From Streptomyces iconiensis (lineage in GTDB: Bacteria; Actinomycetota; Actinomycetes; Streptomycetales; Streptomycetaceae): a DNA stretch of 64,000 nucleotides. Under the pieces are notes generated by a model. The model saw nothing but the letters and a program-made list of their open reading frames with translations, did not search any database and was not told the DNA's origin. Where the stretch lies: NCBI RefSeq assembly GCF_028657195.3, contig NZ_JANCPR020000014.1, positions 1 to 64,000 of the forward strand. Direction: 5' to 3'. The position numbers and the translations under genes are program-made. The number at the start of each line of letters is the position of its first letter. The first letter of the stretch is position 1. Shown one piece after another: positions 40,663 to 49,473 of this stretch.

Positions 40663-41613
40663 TCAAGCCCTCATCGCGTGCTCGGTGAAGTGCCCGCACG
40701 GGTGGAAGCCCAGGCGGCGGTAGACCGGTTCGCCGTCGGCCGAGGCCTGGAGCACGGCGACATGGTGGCCCTCGGCGCGTGCGGCGCGCAGCGCGGCGAG
40801 GGTGATCGCGCCGCCGTGGCCTCTCCGGCGGTGCGCTGCCAGGGTGCAGATGTTGTAGATACCCGCCACTCCCGCGTGGAAGAACACCTCGGCCGAGCAG
40901 ACCGCCTGCCCCGCCGCATAGCCCACCAGATACCGCGCGGGGCTGTCCTGGGCGAGCGCCCAGGGCCCGGCCGTGCGCAGGAAGGTGCGGACGGTGGCGG
41001 CGGGCGGGTCCCAGTTCGCGGCCAGGACAGCCGCGTGGTCGGCGAGTTGGGCGGGCCCCGTGGCCGTGCGGATGTCCAGTACGGGGCCGGTTGCCGGCCC
41101 GGCGGCGGGGCCGGTCACGGGCCGCGGTCCGGCCTCGGCGTCCGGCTGTCCTGACCGTTCGCCCGGCGTCCTTCCGTGCGCGGTCACGTCGTCCAGTCCC
41201 GCCCACATGGCGGTCTCGCGCTCCGAGGCGGGCAGTCCTGCGGCGGTCAGGCGCGCGGAGAGGTCGGACGGCGTGGAAGCGGGCCCGACCCACCAGGAGA
41301 ACGCACGCCCCGTATGCGCCACCTCACGCACGGTCTCCGCGATGCGCGATTCCGCGCCGTCGGGGCCGAACCTCGCCCTCGCGACGATGTTGAACGTGTC
41401 GTCGTCCAGCCCGCTGTCCGCGACCAGCAGATCGTCCGTCTCCGTGACCCGGGCGCGCGCCCGGGTGCCGTCGGGCCCGTGCCGCTGGAGGTGGCGGTGG
41501 AGGTGGCAGGCGTGTTCCGCGAGGTTCGCCTCCATGGCCGCCAGGAGCCTGCCCCCGTCCGGGGGGTGCGCCGTGGAGCCGGTGAGCGGTGCGGACGGGC
41601 GGGTTTCGCGCAT
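40663..41613 (-). CDS. GNAT-family N-acetyltransferase
   Basis: A 316-residue protein. The C-terminal GNAT domain has YNICTLAAHRRRGHGGAITL (acetyl-CoA loop) and PVYRRLGFHPCGHF. The N-terminal half is unlike the catalytic fold, and a linker of PVTGPAAGPATGP repeats joins the two. ATG 41613 is taken as start; an inner ATG (MEANLAEHACH) is possible. Substrate unknown. Confidence 0.85.
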   Translation of the reverse strand: MRETRPSAPLTGSTAHPPDGGRLLAAMEANLAEHACHLHRHLQRHGPDGTRARARVTETDDLLVADSGLDDDTFNIVARARFGPDGAESRIAETVREVAHTGRAFSWWVGPASTPSDLSARLTAAGLPASERETAMWAGLDDVTAHGRTPGERSGQPDAEAGPRPVTGPAAGPATGPVLDIRTATGPAQLADHAAVLAANWDPPAATVRTFLRTAGPWALAQDSPARYLVGYAAGQAVCSAEVFFHAGVAGIYNICTLAAHRRRGHGGAITLAALRAARAEGHHVAVLQASADGEPVYRRLGFHPCGHFTEHAMRA

Positions 41614-42283
41614 GGCGCGATTTCACCATGTGCCCGCGGGGCAGCGCCGCCCGGTTTTTCCCGTGCGGCGCCGGTGTCCAGCCGTACGGCTCCGGGGCGA
41701 CGCGCAACTGCCCCTGTTCAGCGTCCTGCTGAGGCGCTCGGGGGTGGCCGTTTCCGTGTGTGGGTCACATGAACTCCACGACCGGACACCGGTGTTCGGC
41801 TTGTCCGAAACTGTGTTTGCCGCTCTCTGTTGTCACTCGTAAGCTGAGGGTGAAGGTTCGCCCCGGTCCCCGGTGGGCCGCGCCACCGCCGCACACGCCG
41901 AGCGGAAGGCGCATCCAGCTCCATGATCCGTACCCCCGGAACCGTTCTTCTTCGCAGCGAACGACGGTTCCGGCGCCCCTTCCACGCCACGCCTCGGGGT
42001 GGGAAGGGATGGAGTGATCTGGTCCGCGAAGGGGGGAGCCTTGCTGCGGTCCAGGTCACGACCGGTCGTTGCCGCTTGGGACGGCGACGCCGGGCACACC
42101 CCCGAGACGTGCCGCGTGCGTGTCCCCGTGCACGGGAACCGCGGCCGTCTCGGGGGTCACGCGTGTCCCGGACCAGGTGTGCCGGGGGCATGGGCGTAAC
42201 GCGGCTCATGTGTCGGCCGGGAGGCGGGCTCCCGCGGGCCTGAGCCTGATCGGCACACCGGGACACCGGGACACCGCCAGGCG
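41614..42283. other. 670-bp region without a supported gene
   Basis: No reading frame here combines a start, ribosome site and protein-like composition; the open frames are Arg/Pro-rich and look like frame shadows. Base composition around 41750-41850 is less GC-rich, with TTGTCACTCGTAAGCT and similar promoter-like stretches, so a small RNA, leader or remnant gene is possible. Confidence 0.4.
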
Positions 42284-42502
42284 TTACGCGGGGTCGTCCC
42301 CTGACGGCTCCCAGGCGTACGCGCCGCCGCCCCGCCAGTCGATCAGGGGGCCGTCGAGGTCGATCTCGTCCGGGTCGAAACCGGCGTCGCGCAGGAGCGC
42401 GAGCACGTCCTGCACGTTGTGGGCGCGGCCGAGGATCGTCCCGTCCGCGCGTACGCGGCGTCCGCCGTCCGCGTCGGGCGGGTACACGATGATCGGGACC
42501 AT
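42284..42502 (-). CDS. Small conserved actinobacterial protein (WRGGG family), copy 2
   Basis: A 72-residue paralogue of 38313-38516: VPIIVYPPDADGGRRVRADG, then LLRDAGFDPDEIDLDGPLI and DWRGGGAYAWEP. Function unknown. Divergent from the epimerase gene at 42633. Confidence 0.75.
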   Translation of the reverse strand: MVPIIVYPPDADGGRRVRADGTILGRAHNVQDVLALLRDAGFDPDEIDLDGPLIDWRGGGAYAWEPSGDDPA

Positions 42503-42600
42503 GGTTCCACCGTGCGCGCGGAGCGGCCCGGGCGCATCCCGATCATGGGAAGCGCCGTCCCCCGGGCAGGCGGGAAGCGGGGGCACGTAGGGTCGGACGC

Positions 42601-42636
42601 ATGGACGAACGGGCGGGGAGTGACGGCCGGCGATGA
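42601..42636 (+). CDS. Possible 11-residue leader peptide
   Basis: ATG 42601 lies 7 nt after TAGGGT, the layout of a leaderless start, and encodes MDERAGSDGRR before TGA 42634-42636. That stop overlaps ATG 42633 of the next gene (ATGA), so translation could be coupled. Inferred from layout only. Confidence 0.4.
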   Translation: MDERAGSDGRR

Positions 42637-43460
42637 CGGTGCTTATTGCCGGATGCGGCGATGTGGGGACGCTGGCGGGGCTGCGGTTCAGCGCGGCGGG
42701 GCACCGCGTGATCGGGGTGCGGCGCTCGCCGGAGCGGCTGCCGGCCGCGATCGAGCCGCTCGCGGCCGACCTGACGCGCGAGCTTCCCGCTGTGCCGTCC
42801 GACGTCGACATCGTCGTCTTCGCGACCAGCGCGGACGGCCGCTCCGTACAGGCGTACCGGGATGCCTACGTCACCAGCCTGCACACGGTGCTGGACGCGG
42901 TGGAACGCTCAGGCGCGTCGCCGAGCCGTGTACTGCTGGTGTCCTCCACCGCCGTGATCGGGGCCTCCGACGGACGCTGGGTGGACGAGACCAGCCCGAG
43001 CGACGGCGGCACCCCGACGGCCGAGGTGCTGGTCGAGGCGGAGGGCGTGTTCAGGCGCCGCGCGCCGCACGGCACGATCCTGCGGCTGGCCGGAATCTAC
43101 GGTCCCGGCCGTGGGCACCTGGTGCGGCAGGTGCGCGAGGGAACCGCCACGGCGCCGGCTGAGCCGCTGTACGTCAACCGCATACACCGCGAGGACGCGG
43201 CGGCGGCCCTCGTGCACCTCACCACGGCCGTGGCCCGTCCCGACCCCGTCTACCTGGGCGCGGACGGCCACCCCGTCGACCGCGCCGAGCTGCTGGACTT
43301 CGTCGCCGGTGAACTGGGCGTGCCGCGCCCACCCGTCGCCGACGGCCCGAACCCGCGCGGGAACGGCAAGCGGTGTGCGAACCGGTTGCTGCGCGAGAGC
43401 GGCTTCACGTTCGCCTACCCGACCTACCGTGACGGCTACCGGGAACTGCTCGCCCAGTAG
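42633..43460 (+). CDS. NAD(P)-dependent extended SDR (YeeZ-like epimerase/reductase)
   Basis: A 275-residue extended SDR: cofactor motif LIAGCGDVGTLAG near the N-terminus, VLLVSSTAVIGASDG, LRLAGIYGPGRG and NRIHREDAAAALVHL. It lacks the usual YxxxK at the expected place, as in the atypical YeeZ subgroup. Physiological substrate unknown. The reading frame is coupled to a short upstream peptide by ATGA. Confidence 0.85.
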   Translation: MTVLIAGCGDVGTLAGLRFSAAGHRVIGVRRSPERLPAAIEPLAADLTRELPAVPSDVDIVVFATSADGRSVQAYRDAYVTSLHTVLDAVERSGASPSRVLLVSSTAVIGASDGRWVDETSPSDGGTPTAEVLVEAEGVFRRRAPHGTILRLAGIYGPGRGHLVRQVREGTATAPAEPLYVNRIHREDAAAALVHLTTAVARPDPVYLGADGHPVDRAELLDFVAGELGVPRPPVADGPNPRGNGKRCANRLLRESGFTFAYPTYRDGYRELLAQ

Positions 43461-43473
43461 GCAGGCGGGTTGC

Positions 43474-43501
43474 CACGGGCCCGGGTGTGGGTGCGCCCGT
43501 G
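43474..43501. terminator. Hairpin between convergent genes
   Basis: CACGGGC and GCCCGTG form a 7-bp stem with a 14-nt loop, 14 nt after the epimerase stop. GGTGTGGG repeats follow before the opposing gene ends. Confidence 0.55.
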
Positions 43502-43544
43502 AGGGTGTGGGCTGGGCCCCGGGTGTGGGTGGCCCGGCTCGGGC

Positions 43545-45167
43545 TCAGGTCGCCGCGGCTCCGGCCGGGCCCGCTCCGGTCCTTGCCTCCTTGGCTGCGG
43601 CCCGTGCGATGTTCCGGGCCATGCCGCCGAAGACGAGCGCGTGGAACGGCGCGACGCTCCACCAGTAGGCGTGGCCGAGGAGTCCGTGCGGGTGGAACAG
43701 GGCCCGTTGCCGGTAGAGGGTGCGGCCCTCGTCGTCCCGTTCCGCGTACATCTCCAGCCAGGCCAGGCCGGGCAGCCTCATCTCGGCGCGCAGCCGCAGC
43801 AGCCTGCCGGGTTCGATCTCCTCGACGCGCCAGAAGTCGAGGGAGTCACCCGCGCGCAGCCGTTCGGCGTCGCGGCGGCCCCTGCGCAGCCCGACGCCGC
43901 CGAGCAGCCGGTCGAGCCAGCCGCGTGCGGCCCAGGCCAGCGGGAACGAGTACCAGCCGTTGTCCCCGCCGATCCCCTCGACGACGCGCCACAGCACCTG
44001 CGGCGGCGCGTCCACCACGGTCTGCCGGCGGTCCGTGTACAGGCTGCCGCCGGCCCAGTCGGGGTCGGTGGGCAACGGGTCGCTCGGTGCGCCGGGCAGC
44101 GCCGCTGAGGACCAGCGGGTGGTGACCTGCGCTTCGTGGATTTTGCGCAGCGCGAGTTCGAGCGCTGTGGCGAAGCCGACGGGCTGCTCCGGCGTGTCGG
44201 GCACGTACTCCGCGATGTCGTGTTCGGCGCAGACGACCTCGTGGCGCAGGGACTCGGCGAGGGGGCGGGCGATGGACCGCGGTACTGGGGTGACGAGCCC
44301 GATCCAGTAACTGGACAGGCTCGGCGACAGCATGGGCACGGGCAGGATGAACCTGTGGGGCAGAGCGGCGACCTCGGCGTACTGCCGCATCATGTCCCGG
44401 TACGTCATGACGTCGGGGCCTCCGATGTCGAACGCCCGGTTGACGCCGCCCGGGACACGGGCGCTGCCGACGAGGTAGCGCAGCACGTCACGGATCGCGA
44501 TCGGCTGGATCCTGCTGTGCACCCAGCTCGGCGTCACCATGACGGGCAGCCGCTCGGTGAGGTACCGCAGCATCTCGAAGGAGGCGGAACCGGAGCCGAT
44601 GATGACCGCTGCCCGCAGGACGACGGTCTCGACCCCCGAGCCGAGGAGGATGCGGCCCACCTCGGCGCGGGAGCGCAGATGCGGGGACAGCTCCGCTTCC
44701 GGCACCTCCTCCGGGGTGAGCCCCCCGAGGTACACGAGCCGCCGGACGCCGGCCGCGCGTGCGGCCTCGCCGAAGACACGGGCGGCCCGGCGGTCGGTCT
44801 CCTCGAACCCCGCGCCCGTTCCCAGCGCGTGCACCAGGTAGTACGCGACATCGATGTCCCGCATGGCGCCGTCCAGCGACTCCGCGTCGGTCACATCGCC
44901 CCGTACGACCTCGATACGGTCGGCCCAGGGGTGGTCGCGCAGCTTGTGCGGCGACCGCGCCACGCACCTCACCGTGTGCCCCGCGGCGAGCAGTTCGGGC
45001 ACCAGCCGCCCCCCGATGTACCCGGTCGCACCGGTCACCAGCACCCGCAGCCCCCGCTCGGGCCCCGGCCCCGACGCCGGGCCCGCTCCGGCCGCGGACC
45101 GCTGTCCGGCCCCCGGGCTCGCACCGGCTTCCGGACCGTCCGCGTTCGCCGGGTCATCTGCGTTCAT
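43545..45167 (-). CDS. SDR with C-terminal DUF2867 domain
   Basis: A 540-residue two-domain protein. After an Ala/Gly/Pro-rich start, VLVTGATGYIGGRLVPELL binds NAD(P), with RIEVVRGDVTD and YYLVHALG typical of atypical SDRs. From about residue 380 a DUF2867 (START/SRPBCC-like) domain follows: APPQVLWRVVEGIGGDNGWY, AEMRLPGLAWLEMYAE and ALFHPHGLLGHAYWWSVAPF. Such fusions are widespread; the domain is thought to bind a hydrophobic ligand. ATG 45167 with GGAGA. Confidence 0.87.
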   Translation of the reverse strand: MNADDPANADGPEAGASPGAGQRSAAGAGPASGPGPERGLRVLVTGATGYIGGRLVPELLAAGHTVRCVARSPHKLRDHPWADRIEVVRGDVTDAESLDGAMRDIDVAYYLVHALGTGAGFEETDRRAARVFGEAARAAGVRRLVYLGGLTPEEVPEAELSPHLRSRAEVGRILLGSGVETVVLRAAVIIGSGSASFEMLRYLTERLPVMVTPSWVHSRIQPIAIRDVLRYLVGSARVPGGVNRAFDIGGPDVMTYRDMMRQYAEVAALPHRFILPVPMLSPSLSSYWIGLVTPVPRSIARPLAESLRHEVVCAEHDIAEYVPDTPEQPVGFATALELALRKIHEAQVTTRWSSAALPGAPSDPLPTDPDWAGGSLYTDRRQTVVDAPPQVLWRVVEGIGGDNGWYSFPLAWAARGWLDRLLGGVGLRRGRRDAERLRAGDSLDFWRVEEIEPGRLLRLRAEMRLPGLAWLEMYAERDDEGRTLYRQRALFHPHGLLGHAYWWSVAPFHALVFGGMARNIARAAAKEARTGAGPAGAAAT

Positions 45168-45313
45168 GGGGGTCTCCGTGCCTCGCCGACGCCAGGGGTG
45201 TTCCGCCGATTCTTCCGCCAGGCACGCGCGTACGGCGGCAGGACCCGGCGCCCGGTGGGCCGGACGTGTGGGCCGACGGTCAGGGCCGGACGTGTGGGAG
45301 GGACGTGCGGGCC

Positions 45314-45352
45314 GGACGTATGCGCGGGACGTATGCGCGGGACGTATGCGCG
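45314..45352. repeat. Three perfect 13-bp tandem repeats
   Basis: GGACGTATGCGCG is repeated three times without mismatch (45314, 45327, 45340). It lies in the 270-bp gap between two leftward genes; related GGCCGGACGTGTGGG copies precede it. Confidence 0.92.
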
Positions 45353-45437
45353 TGCCCCGCGCTCGGGAGCGCGAACGACGTCCAGGCACCGGCCCCGGCA
45401 TCGGTTCAGGCACCTCCGTGTGCGCCCGTACGTACGG

Positions 45438-46778
45438 CTACGCCCGCGCCGGCTCCGCAGGCCGCCACCGGGCGAACGCCTCCCGCACGTCACGGGGCGC
45501 GTGGGCCAGGGCCGCGCGGTCGGGTTCGGCAGCGGTGACGTGCGGGAGGTGGACGAGTGCGTCGTAGGCGTCCAGCGGGCTCTGGCCGGAGTAGGCGGCG
45601 CCGAACCGCTGCCGGGAGACGGCACGCAGCGCTGTGGCGTCGGCCGGGGAGAGGCGGCGCAGGTCCGTCGCGAAGGGGCCGTCGTGCGTCGCTGCCATGA
45701 CGGCGTCCAGGCTGTCGGGGCGCGTGTCGGCTGCCAGTTCCGTGAAGAGGCGGCCCTCGTAGAAGTCGGGTCCGGTGTTGAGGGTCTCGCCGGTCGCCGT
45801 GGTCGTACCGATGACCACGTACTCCTCGCCCAGCCGGTCGGCCAGGTGCATGCCCATCGTCGTCGCCGGAGAGGTGCCGGTCAGGGTGGCGGGCCAGCGC
45901 TGGACGTGGAGGTTGTGGGCGCCGAGGACGATCCGGTCCCCGCCGCGCAGCACCCACTCGACCGTGTCGGCGAGTGCAGCCGAGCGGCTGAGCATCATCG
46001 CGTGCGCTTCGCCCCGCGAGAGCGCCCTGAGCATCGCGTCGAGGGTGACCGTGAGGTGGAGCGTGCGCAGGGCACGTGCGTGTGCCCCGGCTGTCGAGTG
46101 CCGCAGATGGTCGAGGCGCCGGCCGGTCATCCGCGCCGTGAGGTCGGCGAGCCCCGCGGTCAGCGCGTCCTTGCGTTCGGGTGCGAGGTCCACGTAGGCG
46201 CCGATGGCGGCGGGCGCGGAGAACGCCGAGGTTCCGGCGAAGGCGGCGGCCGTCTCCCGGAGGCGCGGGTCGGCGCCGAACCCGGGGTCTGCGTCCGCGA
46301 GATACGCGAGCACGGCGTCGAGGCCGGGCAGCAGGGACGCCATCGAGCCGGGCATGTCGATCCCGTGGAAGCCAACGGGCCGCGCGGCCGTCCTGTTGTG
46401 CCGGCGCATCCACTCCAACTGGGCGCCCAGCGGCTGCCACAGCCCCATCAGCGAGGTCGTGCCCTGGGCCATGACGTGGCCGAGCCGTTCCTCGCCGCCC
46501 CTGACCCAGGCGTCGGCCAACTGCCCCTCGGCGTAACCGGATTCCATCGCGTAGGCGCTGAACCCGTGCCGCTCGACCAGGTGCCGCAGTACGCGGTGGC
46601 GCAACTGGTAGAACTCGGCGTTGTAGTGCGCGCTCTCGCCGATCGCCACCACCCGCGCGCCGCCCACCGCGCGGTCCAGCCATTCCAGGTCGTCCGTCGC
46701 GGCCTCGGGACTCAGCGTGCGCAACGGCAGCACCGCCTTCCCGCTCAGCCCGGCAGCGCCCGTCGCATCCGTGGTCAC
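45438..46778 (-). CDS. Erythromycin esterase family protein
   Basis: A 446-residue Ere-family enzyme. VVAIGESAHYNAEFYQLRHR carries the conserved Glu and catalytic His; AYAMESGYAEG supplies the further Glu; VGFHGIDMPGS and VLGAHNLHVQRW complete the site. Some members hydrolyse macrolide lactones, others succinoglycan-related or unknown esters, so resistance cannot be concluded. GTG 46778 with GGAGGG. Single gene in this direction, followed by a repeat-rich gap. Confidence 0.88.
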   Translation of the reverse strand: MTTDATGAAGLSGKAVLPLRTLSPEAATDDLEWLDRAVGGARVVAIGESAHYNAEFYQLRHRVLRHLVERHGFSAYAMESGYAEGQLADAWVRGGEERLGHVMAQGTTSLMGLWQPLGAQLEWMRRHNRTAARPVGFHGIDMPGSMASLLPGLDAVLAYLADADPGFGADPRLRETAAAFAGTSAFSAPAAIGAYVDLAPERKDALTAGLADLTARMTGRRLDHLRHSTAGAHARALRTLHLTVTLDAMLRALSRGEAHAMMLSRSAALADTVEWVLRGGDRIVLGAHNLHVQRWPATLTGTSPATTMGMHLADRLGEEYVVIGTTTATGETLNTGPDFYEGRLFTELAADTRPDSLDAVMAATHDGPFATDLRRLSPADATALRAVSRQRFGAAYSGQSPLDAYDALVHLPHVTAAEPDRAALAHAPRDVREAFARWRPAEPARA

Positions 46779-47096
46779 GCCTCGCCCTCCCTCACGCTCT
46801 CCCCTGCCGGGGAACGGTGTCGACGGGCCGGGCGGCCGACCAGCCGCCCCGACCGCACCCACCTGACGGGTGCGATCCTCATCCCGGCCGGGACCTCACC
46901 GCAACAACGCGGCGCCTCTCTCCCACCCCGCGGACGAGGGCCCGGCGACCCAGCCGTACGGGAGCGCCTGTACGGGAAGCGGCCGTACGGGAAGCGGTCG
47001 TACGGGAGGCGGCCTGCCGTACGCGCTCCCGCGCTGCGCGGCGCGTACGGCATCACCGGGCCGGTGCCCGTCAGCGCCTCACACCCTGTCAGCGCC
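46779..47096. other. Repeat-rich intergenic region
   Basis: 318 bases between the esterase start and the end of the Rieske gene. It contains the 14-15-bp repeat (46957-47015) and most of the 18-bp duplication at 47070-47105. No supported gene. Confidence 0.6.
46957..47015. repeat. 14-15-bp tandem repeat
   Basis: Four units: GTACGGGAGCGCCT, GTACGGGAAGCGGCC, GTACGGGAAGCGGTC, GTACGGGAGGCGGCC. Confidence 0.88.
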
Positions 47097-47105
47097 TCAC
47101 ACCCC
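47070..47105 (-). repeat. 18-bp duplication over the Rieske stop codon
   Basis: GTCAGCGCCTCACACCCT and GTCAGCGCCTCACACCCC (plus strand) are adjacent; the second contains the stop codon of the Rieske gene (47097-47099). Confidence 0.9.
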
Positions 47106-48149
47106 GGCGGGGGACTGCGCCGTGGCCGAGGGCTGCGCCGTGCCCGACGACTGTGCCTCGGCCGCCGCGCGGTACAGGCGGCGCAGGCGCACCACGCCCA
47201 GGTCGTGCTGGTACAGGTTCTCCCGCTGGTCGGCGTCGGCGGGCATGGCCTCCAGCATCGCCCTGTCCTGCTCCAGCACCTCCCAGTGGCGCTTCTCGAT
47301 CAGCGTCCGGTACAGAAAGCGCCAGGACGCGCGCTGCCAGTCCTGGACGCGGCGGTAGCGCCAGAAGAAGACGCCGGTGCGGCTCTCGTCCACGGGGCAG
47401 GCCATGCCCACGATGCCGAAGGGGCCGCCGGGGCCTGCCGACGGCGGGTACGGGATGGACAGATCGACCCAGTCCACGCCGGTACGGCACAGCTCCACCC
47501 AGTCGAAGTTGACGCCCCGCTGGTCGGTCTTCTCGAAGAAGTAGCCGCGCCCGGTCTCGCGGATGCGGAACTTCGCCGTGGTGTCCCCGTCGAACATCGT
47601 GTGCGAGTCGTGGTGGAGGAACGCGCCGTGCATCGGGTCGAGCAGGTTCTCCATGGCGTACCGCCACGGCACGTTCCACTCGGCGTAGCACAGGAAAGCG
47701 TCCACCTCGGGGTCCGTGAGCGGTTCGGGCAGCGTCAGTTCGCAGGGCTCGGGGTGTTCCTCGTCGCCGAAGTAGGCCAGGACGGCGCCCTGGACCTCCC
47801 GTACGGGGAGGGAGGTGACCAGCCGTTTCCCCTCCAGGTTGCAGCCGGGCAGCGCGGGCACCGAGGAGACCGTGCCGTCGGTCTCGACCTCGACACCGTG
47901 GTACCAGCAGGCGATGCGGTCCCCGAGGTGTTTGCCGAGCGACAGCGGCGCTCCCCGGTGCGGACACCGGTCGGCCAGCATGGACAGGGCGCCGTCGGCG
48001 CGGCGGAAGAGCAGCCACTGCTCGCCGAGCGCCGTCACCTTGCGCATGGCACCCGGTGCGACGAAGTGCGAGGGAACGACGGCGTGCCACTGGTTGCGCA
48101 GTCCCGTGGCGTAGATGTGGTCGGCCGTGGCGGTGGACGACAGCGTCAT
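47097..48149 (-). CDS. Rieske [2Fe-2S] aromatic ring-hydroxylating oxygenase, alpha subunit
   Basis: A 350-residue terminal oxygenase. Rieske cluster: Cys62-x-His64 (RCPHRGAPL) and Cys81-x2-His84 (CWYHG). Mononuclear iron: Asp171, His174, His179 (NLLDPMHGAFLHHDS). No beta-subunit gene is present, so it resembles the homo-oligomeric phthalate/vanillate demethylase type, using the VanB-type reductase encoded upstream. It would hydroxylate an aromatic ring or remove an O-alkyl group. The tail has SSGTAQPSATAQSPA repeats. ATG 48149. Last gene of the leftward operon. Confidence 0.92.
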   Translation of the reverse strand: MTLSSTATADHIYATGLRNQWHAVVPSHFVAPGAMRKVTALGEQWLLFRRADGALSMLADRCPHRGAPLSLGKHLGDRIACWYHGVEVETDGTVSSVPALPGCNLEGKRLVTSLPVREVQGAVLAYFGDEEHPEPCELTLPEPLTDPEVDAFLCYAEWNVPWRYAMENLLDPMHGAFLHHDSHTMFDGDTTAKFRIRETGRGYFFEKTDQRGVNFDWVELCRTGVDWVDLSIPYPPSAGPGGPFGIVGMACPVDESRTGVFFWRYRRVQDWQRASWRFLYRTLIEKRHWEVLEQDRAMLEAMPADADQRENLYQHDLGVVRLRRLYRAAAEAQSSGTAQPSATAQSPAGV

Positions 48150-48151
48150 GG

Positions 48152-48376
48152 TCAGGCTCCCAGTCGGTTCATCTCGGCGCGGAAGGACTCCTCGGTCCAC
48201 GGGTTGCCGTCGGCGGCGTGGACGGTGCGGGCGTTGAGCCCCCGTACGACGTCGGCCAGTTCGTGGCCCTCGCTGGTGAAGACCTCTTCGAGCGCGGCGG
48301 CGAGCTTGTACTCGTACGGGGTGGGTTCGTGCGTACGGGACTGGTGGACGGCCAGGTACGGCCAGGTGTCGGTCAC
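48152..48376 (-). CDS. Small recombinase-like HTH-type protein of Rieske operons
   Basis: A 74-residue protein (WPYLAVHQSRTHEPTPYEY, then FTSEGHELADVVRGLN and DGNPWTEESFRAEMNRLGA). The C-terminal part looks like the small helix-turn-helix segment annotated as recombinase-like HTH next to Rieske oxygenases; a structural or assembly partner is as likely as DNA binding. Stop codon 2 nt before the Rieske ATG. Confidence 0.8.
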   Translation of the reverse strand: MTDTWPYLAVHQSRTHEPTPYEYKLAAALEEVFTSEGHELADVVRGLNARTVHAADGNPWTEESFRAEMNRLGA

Positions 48377-48412
48377 GGGGTCTCCTGATACGTGGGTGAG
48401 GGGGCGGGTTGG

Positions 48413-48515
48413 GTCACAGCTCGTGGGCGCGGGCCGTGGTCACAGGTCGTGGTCGCAGGTCGTGGGCACAGGTAGCGGTCGCAGCTCGTGGCCCCGGGCC
48501 GTGGTCACAGGTCCA
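48413..48515 (-). repeat. 13-26-bp repeat array across the reductase stop codon
   Basis: GTCACAGGTCGTG-like 13-mers and two 26-base copies 66 bp apart extend from the VanB-type reductase stop codon (sequence ACCTGTGA) to near the next start. The CTGTGA stop motif recurs in the units. Confidence 0.8.
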
Positions 48516-49440
48516 GTACGAGACGGCCGGAGGCACACCGCGAGACGCAGATCATCATCGAGGTCCCCGCCGCGTGCTCCGTCTCGCTGAGCAGGAAGTC
48601 GCGGTGGTCGGGCACGCCCTCCAGCACCCGCGTCTCGCAGGATCCGCAGATGCCCTCGCGGCACGAGTGGGGCACGTCCAGCCCTGCCTTCTCCGCAGCC
48701 GCGAGGATCGAGGTGCCGGCGCCGACGCCGAGCTTCACCCCGGACGCGCGGCACTCGACCTCGAACTCCCCGTCGACACCGGCGCTTTCCACGCTCGGCG
48801 CCGCGAACCGTTCCAGGCGCAGCCGCCCGCCGGGGCAGCGCTCCTCGACGGCCTTGAGCAGCGGTTCGGGGCCGCAGGCGTACACGAGCGTCCCGTCGGG
48901 CACGTGCGCCAGCTCCGTGTCCAGGTCGACATGGCCCAGCTCGTCCTGCGGCACGAGCGTCAACGCGCCGCCGAGTGCGGCCAGTTCGCCGGTGAACGCC
49001 ATCGAGGCGCGGCACCTGCCGCCGTAGACCATCCGCCAGTCGGCGCCCCTGTGCGCCGCCTCCCTGGCCATGGCGAGCAGCGGGGTGATGCCGACGCCTC
49101 CGGCGATGAACAGGTAGGCCGGGGCGTCCTCCAGCGCGAAGTGGTTGCGCGGTTCGCCGACGGTGACGTGCCCGCCGGGCCGCAGCCGGGTGTGCACGTA
49201 CCGCGAACCGCCGCGCGAGGCGGCCTCGTTGAGCACGGCGATGCGGTAGAGGTCGGGTGTGCGCGGGTCCCCGCACAGGCTGTACTGGCGGGTCAGGCCG
49301 CCGACCTCGACATCGACGTGAGCGCCTGGCGTCCAGGCGGGCAGCGGTTTGCCCTCGGGGTGGGCCAGTTCGACGGACAGGACGTCCTCCGCCTCCCACG
49401 TCATACGGCGGACGAGCAGCCGCATGGTGCTCTCGCTCAT
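48505..49440 (-). CDS. PDR/VanB-family oxygenase reductase
   Basis: A 311-residue phthalate-dioxygenase-reductase type protein: flavin domain with RQYSLCGDP, NAD domain with FIAGGVGITPLLAMAREA and VYACGPEPLL, then a C-terminal plant-type [2Fe-2S] domain with Cys260, Cys265, Cys268 and Cys298 (CREGICGSC ... C). It passes electrons from NAD(P)H to the Rieske oxygenase of the same operon. ATG 49440. Confidence 0.93.
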   Translation of the reverse strand: MSESTMRLLVRRMTWEAEDVLSVELAHPEGKPLPAWTPGAHVDVEVGGLTRQYSLCGDPRTPDLYRIAVLNEAASRGGSRYVHTRLRPGGHVTVGEPRNHFALEDAPAYLFIAGGVGITPLLAMAREAAHRGADWRMVYGGRCRASMAFTGELAALGGALTLVPQDELGHVDLDTELAHVPDGTLVYACGPEPLLKAVEERCPGGRLRLERFAAPSVESAGVDGEFEVECRASGVKLGVGAGTSILAAAEKAGLDVPHSCREGICGSCETRVLEGVPDHRDFLLSETEHAAGTSMMICVSRCASGRLVLDL

Positions 49441-49473
49441 GGCTGTTGCCTCCTTCCGGCAGCAGGGACGGGG

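Noticed and set aside
41760..42243. Small proteins in the 41.7-42.3 kb gap
   Set aside because: Several overlapping short frames exist, none with ribosome site plus plausible composition; left as unannotated gap.
44136..48590. Very long rightward open frame (about 1480 codons)
   Set aside because: It is antisense to three well-supported leftward genes (DUF2867 SDR, esterase, Rieske oxygenase) and has no domain.
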